NCBI GenBank assembly: GCA_028023455.1
Contig: JAQFVV010000988.1
Coordinates: 1 to 64,000, forward strand
Direction: 5' to 3'
Length of the DNA: 64,000 nt
Source of the DNA: Epiperipatus broadwayi
Lineage: Eukaryota > Onychophora > Udeonychophora > Euonychophora > Peripatidae
Shown here: piece by piece, positions 57,801 to 64,000 of the stretch
How positions within the stretch are numbered: the stretch's first letter is position 1
How the letters are laid out: each line of letters starts with the position of its first letter
Notes under the pieces: generated by a model
What the model was told of the DNA's origin: nothing
Database searches by the model: none
What the model saw: the letters and a program-made list of their open reading frames with translations, nothing else
Made by a program: the position numbers and the translations under genes

Positions 57801-59390
57801 TGGATACAAACACATTCAGATTTTGTTCATATCAGAAAAATATGAAAAGATGAAAAGCCAAAATAATCAGGTGCTCACATAGTTAAAAAATCAAATACTC
57901 TTGATAAATAACCAACTAAATCTCCTTATCCAAATATATGTACAGGTAAAAGTTTTTGAAAATAAATCCAGGAAATAAAAAGATGAAGATCAAGACCAGC
58001 CTCAGAAAATGGACAAAGGTTAGAAATATGGTAGGTACTCTCAATCACAAATAATAAGCATACCATCTCCATTTAATGGATTGAGTGGTTGCAGCAAGTC
58101 AGATGCTTGTGGTAGCTGATTCATTGAAATTTTATTTTCTTTTTTTAAATTGTGTGAAAACTATAAGCATGACATCAACAGAAATTCTGGAATTTGTTGC
58201 TGTTTAAATCAATCTTTTTAAATGGCATATCACAAATTGAAATTGGATAAAATTTGATTTTTTATTAATATTTTTATTAATAGGTGCATTTATTTTTTTT
58301 CTTTTCTGGCCAGTTTACTAGATTAAATGAAGATGAGAAAGGCAGAATTGTTTTATCGGCCAGATTCATTATTAAAATGAGTAAAAATATGCTGATGATT
58401 TGCATTTCAAAGCCTTCAATGTAATAAAAACGTAATTGCACAATATTGGTCATAAGTATTCAATTTAAATTTTTTAATTATTTGAATAGCATTTTAATTT
58501 TTTTAATTATTTGATAAATGGTATAATTTATTAATGTGTTTGCATTTGTATTGATGTGTTAGGGTAGTATCTAAATTATATAATATTAAATCTTTAATCC
58601 TCTTTATTATATAGTACATAAATTTGTATTCAAATGTAACAAAAGTGGTTTATATGTAATATTATTTTGGGTCTGTGATCCAAGTTTGAGGCAATATTAT
58701 TTTATAGATATAATAATTTTCAAAAGATTTAATAATTTATTAATGTGTTTATATTTGTATTAGTATACTTGTGTTTGCACTTGCATATTTATATTTGTAT
58801 AATGAGTAATAATTTACACATATAGAGCAGTGCAATTTAATTTTAAGACTGATTATCAGATGCACAGAAAGGTTGCAGATGATAAAACTATCACAAAATT
58901 TACTGGGCATAGTCCCATGTGAAAATATAAGCACTTAAAACCAATAAAGAGAGATTTCAAATGGTGTGTGTGTGTGTGATAATAGCCACAATAGTTATGT
59001 ATAAACCACATGGAATTGCATGCAGGCAAAAAGTGAAATTATGATTGTTGCCTATACCTTGATACTCATGCTGTGGAGTCAGTAGTTTTGCCACATCTTG
59101 CATCACACTATTTTCAAGTCTGTAGATAGCAAATGAGCTATATACAAATAAATTATATTGCTGTGGGGTAATAAATATATACGAATATAAACATTACTGG
59201 TGTACACAAAAACATATAAACTGAAGACAGAACTTATTTTTTCATAGATACAGACAGTTGTCTATAATTTTTTAGTTTTAGATAGACAAGAGGCTAATTG
59301 CTATAATGACAAATGCATAACCACCTCCTGGAAATGATTTGTTTTGTATATTTTATTAGGATGAATCTTTTTCTTTTAGCTGCCTTGAGA
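57801..59390. other. AT-rich stretch downstream of the gag relic, no supported gene
   Basis: 58300-58400 has slightly protein-like text in a plus frame (FTRLNEDEKGRIVLSARFII). TG tract at 58963-58978. No domain is recognised. Confidence 0.35.
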
Positions 59391-59985
59391 TTTGTAACTT
59401 CTTGGGATACAACATAAAAATGAAGAATTCTTATGCTACTAGTTTTGTAGATTCTGAAGCTATGGATTACCTCAGATAGAAAGTACTTATATTTTAACAG
59501 TCTACCTGTGATCCTATTCTAAGAATTTGAGTGAGAACAGGTTATTACCTGAGCTTCAAGTTGGTATATTTATGAGCATGAGCATAGACCAAGTCCTATC
59601 TCAAATGCCAATCTTACCAATTAATAAGAATTATACCCCTCTAAAACAAAAGAAAGATTCCAGTGGACCTTTTGGGATTGATCTTTTTTTTGATGCCTTG
59701 AGATTTATAACTTTTGGGATACAAGATAAATAAAGAATTCTTATGCTACTAGTTTTGCAGATTCTGAAGCTATGGATTATTTCAGTTAAAAAAGTACTTA
59801 TATTTTAACAATCTACCCGTGATCCTATTCTAACAATTTGAATGAGAACAGGCTAGTACCCGAGCTTCGAGTAGATATATTCATGAGCATAAACCAAGTC
59901 CTATCTCAAGTGCCAATCTTACCAATTAATAAGAATTATACCCCTCAAAAACAAAAGACAGATTCCAGTGGACCTTTTGGGTATC
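59391..59985 (+). repeat. 0.3-kb tandem duplication with possible retroviral-type protease trace
   Basis: 59391-59693 and 59694-59985 are about 92% identical. Both carry NSYATSF(V/A)DSEAMDY in one plus frame, which resembles the aspartic protease motif VDSGA with G replaced by E, and, after shifts, open stretches of 68 and 102 codons (59527-59733, 59838-60146) containing PILPINKNYTP and DSSGPFG. The location about 1.6 kb after a plus-strand gag fits a protease, but the motif is too short to be sure. Confidence 0.4.
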
Positions 59986-60145
59986 TTATCCAGACTAATT
60001 TAGTCTCAAGGTCTTGGAGACAATATCTATTGGGAGGCAATATCTATTGGGAGAACGAAGCCAAGATTATCTTACAAAAAATGTCATTTATATATTTTAT
60101 AAATTCTTTATCTGCCCTACAAATCTTATTATTTTATTTCTTTTA

Positions 60146-60575
<430 letters not shown>

Positions 60576-60966
60576 AAAGTTACCTCATTTGACAGTGAAC
60601 GTTCGCATGTTTAAGGCTGATGATCTGTAAACTTACAGTATTACAATGGTGACTGTCCTAGCAAGAATTATTGATCTGGAAGATGATGAAAGATTCCATA
60701 ACATTTTCACATAAGATAATCCATCCTAAAGGTTAAGTAGATGATTCTAAAATTGATTGAATGAAAATTCTTGCTATAGGGAGTTTCATGTCATTTAACT
60801 TGCTTGAAATAGATGGCAAAATCTCCAAAGACAAAGGTCAGGCAGGTCACAAAATAGCTGTCCACTGAGCCAGTTTAACAAATCTACATGGTTCTTCTAC
60901 CCCAACATTTTGATTTACTTTCCATGCTTCTTTCTCTATAACAGTTACTTTTCTGAATCACTACTA

Positions 60967-60969
<3 letters not shown>

Positions 60970-61032
<63 letters not shown>
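60970..61032. repeat. TA microsatellite
   Basis: About 31 TA units followed by a T run. Confidence 0.97.
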
Positions 61033-61040
<8 letters not shown>

Positions 61041-61190
61041 TTACTCTCTTTCCTCACCTTTTTTTTTTTCTTTAAAGATACTATAGATTGTTTTATTTTC
61101 ATTAAAATTATAATTGGGAATTTTGAAATTGTGGAAAGAGGTTGAAGATGGGGCGCAGCATCTTCTTCCCCCTCCTTTAATTTTACTTAT

Positions 61191-61215
61191 AAAAAAAAAA
61201 AAAAAAAAAAAAAAA
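61191..61215. repeat. Poly(A) tract (25 A)
   Basis: Uninterrupted A run. It could be the tail of an unrecognised plus-strand retrocopy, but no gene-like text precedes it. Confidence 0.9.
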
Positions 61216-61839
61216 TTGTTCTTTTAACTCTCTTTCACCTCACTTTTTTATCTATCCATATACCAATCACCATACCTCAGGAATGCTTTTAGCTTCCATT
61301 GTTCCAAAATACTATCTTGGCCAGTTCTTGGAATTCTGATGACAAGTGTCATTAACAGAAATCACCTGTGGCACAGCTTGCAATGCCTTTTATTACTCTC
61401 CAGCCTTATATTTTAATTTGGTTTTGTTAAGAAACATGTGCTACTAATGAGATTATTTAAATAACTATAACTTATGATATTAATAAACAACAAGAATATA
61501 TAAAACAAAAATATAAAAATACAACTCTGCACATATCCACTTCTCTTCATCTTCTCATACAAATCTGTTAGTAAATTAATTCTACACAACATTACAACAA
61601 GATCTGTAATAAATATATATGTATACATTCATGCCTTTAAATGGTTAATGTATTTCACTCACACTCTTTTGTAACAGGGTTCAAATGTATATCTATAAAT
61701 TTTCTCACATCTATCAATTTAATTCATAATAACAATTGCAATAAACACTCTTTTGTAATCATTATTGCCTTTTACTTCCTTTAGTACCTGTAGGTTTCAA
61801 ATACTCTGTGTATTTGAATGGCTTCTTAATCACCTCTTA
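61216..61839. other. Spacer after the pol gene (minus sense), no gene
   Basis: The 3' LTR of the pol element would be expected in this interval on the minus strand, but I cannot delimit one because no second copy is in the window. Confidence 0.35.
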
Positions 61840-62020
61840 TCAATCCTTTATCCTTCTCTGCATTTGTAATGGGTTTGAGTGACCAAGCATTGTATGACCT
61901 CTTTACTTCCTGCCCAGTATCCACCTAGAATGCATGTTTCCCTTGACTTTTCATTATCTAAATGGGCCCTCATACAGATTGAAAAACTTTTTGCAAATAA
62001 ACTTTTCAGGTTCACTTGCA
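61840..62020 (-). pseudogene. Gypsy integrase GPY/F domain (C-terminal end of pol)
   Basis: The minus frame gives KKFFNLYEGPFR, then stops, and in another frame SYNAWSLKPITNAEKDKG. These are the two halves of a GPY/F module with a frameshift between them. The module is close in form to the remnants at 574 and 8060, suggesting the tandem elements derive from a related Gypsy lineage. Confidence 0.75.
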
Positions 62021-62209
62021 TGGGGAGTCATCACCATTGATCCTCCACTTTAAAGGAATGAGAAGAACTCTTGAAACCACCTTTTGATTGTAGGCTTCTG
62101 TGTACCATCAAATCGAGAAGTATACCTGCTGTCAGTCATTTTCTATATCAATGGGAGGCTCTTCTGTTCTTGGAAACTCAGTTTTGAACAACCTGTGTGT
62201 GTGTTTCCC

Positions 62210-62649
62210 AAAATGTAAATGTATTGGAGTAAACCCAGTAGATTCATTCGCTTCCCAGTTTATATAGTTTAAAATATTGGTAGTTGTTTGACCTACTTCC
62301 TATTATCTGTTTGGACATAAGTACAAAACAACCTACCCAATTCCCACATTCACAGGGGTTGGACTGAGAGTTATGGATTGAAGTTAATAATGTCCTATTT
62401 TCAATCGCTCATCCATATCATCCGCTCCTTTGAGCTGAACGGGGTCCCATGATCAGATATAATGGTTTTTGGTTTTCCCACTGAAGGAATGGTGTTCCTC
62501 ATTTTGGCTTGCATGATGGGATATATGGACACCAGTTTGGAGAATAAATCATAAGCAATCAAGAGGTATTTCTTTTTATTGAAGGCCAACAGTGGGCCAT
62601 AAAAAGTAACTGCAACAATTTTCTTAGGCTCACTTGGGATCATAGACAA
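62210..62649 (-). pseudogene. Gypsy integrase catalytic core
   Basis: 62649-62401 (minus) encodes VTFYGPLLAFNKKKYLLIAY, then LFSKLVSIYP and KTIISDHGTPFSSKE. This is the rve core, with the first Asp in AYDLFSK and the second in SDHGTPF. In another frame below it ESTGFTPIHLHFGKHTHRLF gives the end of the core (family tGySP..l.fGr). The domain is split by at least one shift, so the gene is inactive. Confidence 0.85.
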
Positions 62650-62852
62650 TTCCTGTTTGCAGGCTTAAGCCTCTGACAAATTTTGCATTGCCCAATAACA
62701 GCTGCAACCTTGCCATTCATGCCTGGCCAGTAAAACCACCTCTTAATCCATCCTTCCATCTTCATTATCCCATAGTGGCCAGAACTGTGGTGCATGTGCC
62801 CCATTACTGAAGTCCTCATATGCCACAGACCTCCACTCTGCTGAATTTTCAT
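62640..62852 (-). pseudogene. Gypsy integrase zinc-binding (HHCC) domain
   Basis: The minus frame contains MHHSSGHYGIMKM, then WIKRWFYWPGM, then GQCKICQRLKP. This is the H-x-H...C-x2-C integrase N-terminal finger, with the usual YWPGM in between. It precedes the core in the normal pol order. Confidence 0.9.
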
Positions 62853-62941
62853 TAACTCTATTGTAATATACCTTGCTCCAGTTTAAATTTTTGAATATTC
62901 TGCTTGACCCAACTCCCAATTTCAGCTTCTTTATCTTCCAA

Positions 62942-63330
62942 TTAGTTGATGACATATGGAAGATGGTGGTCCTCTCTCTGAAAATAATTTAGGCATCCAA
63001 AATTGCTTTCAAGACCTTCATCTGTTCTCAGTGCTATATACAAATTCTCAGTACTTAGATGGTGTGATTGGGTGTCCACTGGATTGTGACTGTGGGGAAC
63101 AGCTACCATGTTCTCAGACCCCTTGCAATACCTCACTCTATAGTTATATTCTTGGAGGTACAGGCTCCAACATACCAATCTGCTGTTTGTGAGGTGGCTG
63201 TGGTTGATAAATTTTAGACTTTTGTAGTCTGAAACCACAATGACCTCTGAGCCCAGTAACAGTGTGCGAAACTTCTGAAAGTCCCAAATAATGGCCAATG
63301 CCTATTTCTTGGTGGTTGTTAAGACTTTTA
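62942..63330 (-). pseudogene. Gypsy RNase H domain
   Basis: The minus frame encodes MAIIWDFQKFRTLLLGSEVI, then VVSDYKSLKFINHSHL, then YLQEYNYRVRYCKGSEN. This is the RT-linked RNase H of Ty3/Gypsy pol. The usual N.vADaLSR ending reads MVAVPHS, so a catalytic Asp appears to be lost. It joins the integrase finger after a frameshift. Confidence 0.88.
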
Positions 63331-63479
63331 AGTATCTTCTTGTTCCTGAGCCAAGGTCACTCCAGGTTCATCAGGACTATGAACAACTTCAAAAAATCAG
63401 GAAAGGTTAGCATAATGTGCTCTAAGAAATCTGTCTCCACTCTTTAAAAAGCTTGCTCCTACTCTTCCATCTATTTCAA

Positions 63480-64000
63480 TTCACTACCCTTTTTAATACA
63501 CCAATGGCTCCATCCATTTAGCACCCCATTCCTGAAAGTCATTGTAGAATGTACACAGCCCCAAGGCTATCAGCACATCATCCATGTAAATTGTGACCAT
63601 GTGCTTTATCTCTGATGATAGCACCTGATCCAAGCACCTGATTAACCCCACACCACTGTTTATTAATCCAAAGGGCATCCTGCTGAATTGATATGAATGG
63701 CCCTCATATCTGAATGATGTGTATTGAGAATCTTCTGGCTATAACATTAATTTGCCAATAACTGGTGGTAAAATTGAAGGTCACCAATACCTTCTCTCCT
63801 TGGAACTTCCTCAGTAACTCCTGCATTGGGAGTGGTACATTGCAGTCTGGTACAGACATTTTATTTAAAAGTCAAGCACCAAGACATAATCTTACAGATC
63901 CATCCTTTTTTTAATCACCACCATGGGTTGCAATATGCCGATGACCATTTTGATATAATCCCCCACTCTAGCATCTGATCTATTTGTTTTTTCACTTCCT
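63480..64000 (-). pseudogene. Gypsy reverse transcriptase (5' end beyond the window)
   Basis: From 64000 downward the minus strand encodes EVKKQIDQMLEWGIISKWSS, then NPWW with a KKG segment, then in other frames the central palm, then MPFGLINSGVGLIR and TIYMDDVLIAL. MPFGL and the catalytic YMDD box are the key landmarks. Frames shift at least twice between 63700 and 63950 and a stop interrupts NPWW, so it is a relic. Together with RNase H and integrase it gives the pol order RT-RH-IN typical of Ty3/Gypsy. Its gag and 5' LTR must lie to the right of the window. Confidence 0.9.

Noticed and set aside
61668-61685. TGTAACAGGGTTCAAA, similar to the LTR start at 34521
   Set aside because: The similarity stops after about 16 bases, there is no purine tract before it and no matching second LTR.

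Overview
This is AT-rich eukaryotic DNA, almost certainly from an animal and probably an invertebrate. It has no operons and no bacterial-type genes. It carries Ty3/Gypsy elements with tRNA-Lys-like primer sites, a Penelope-like element, tRNA-derived SINEs, a non-LTR remnant, TIR/hAT-type ends and long TA, GA and CT microsatellites. I cannot name the species. No complete host gene is visible. The best candidate for a host exon is a short minus-strand open segment at about 21.6-21.8 kb.

Left part (1-15361): a head-to-tail array of a 7.49-kb unit, two full copies plus one partial copy, all on the minus strand. I read it as two tandem Gypsy-derived elements sharing a middle LTR. From right to left the layout is LTR (10839-15361), internal region B (7872-10838), shared LTR (3345-7871), internal region A (376-3344), then a third LTR that runs off the left edge. 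Each internal region of about 2.97 kb has a Lys-like primer-binding site, one long coiled-coil ORF (621 aa), a remnant of the integrase C-terminal GPY/F domain and a polypurine tract. Protease, RT, RNase H and the integrase core are absent, so the elements look non-autonomous. The usual alternative, a 377-bp LTR, is also considered in the entries.

Middle (15.4-32.8 kb): repeat-derived DNA. It includes a 0.6-kb inverted repeat with a 2-kb spacer, a 62-bp triplicate, a near-perfect hairpin, one copy of a dispersed 1.4-kb repeat with an oddly conserved core, a minus-strand Gag-like coiled-coil relic split by a 926-bp X/Y composite insertion with a 13-bp target duplication, and a Penelope terminal repeat.

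32.8-41.6 kb: a Penelope-like element whose reverse transcriptase is split by a complete nested LTR element (34521-40052) with a 4-bp target duplication, primer site, polypurine tract and a decayed gag. The reading frame resumes on the far side of the insertion.

Right part (41.6-64 kb): the second copy of the dispersed repeat, SINEs, a 1.2-kb element with decayed terminal inverted repeats, a LINE 3' remnant, 0.4-kb tandem repeats, an inverted repeat at 55-56 kb, a plus-strand gag relic at 56-58 kb, and a minus-strand Gypsy pol (RT, RNase H, integrase with GPY/F) from 64000 down to about 61.8 kb. The window therefore reads as layered retroelement insertions of different ages. The youngest-looking is the tandem array, whose copies differ by only about 1% except in one hotspot.
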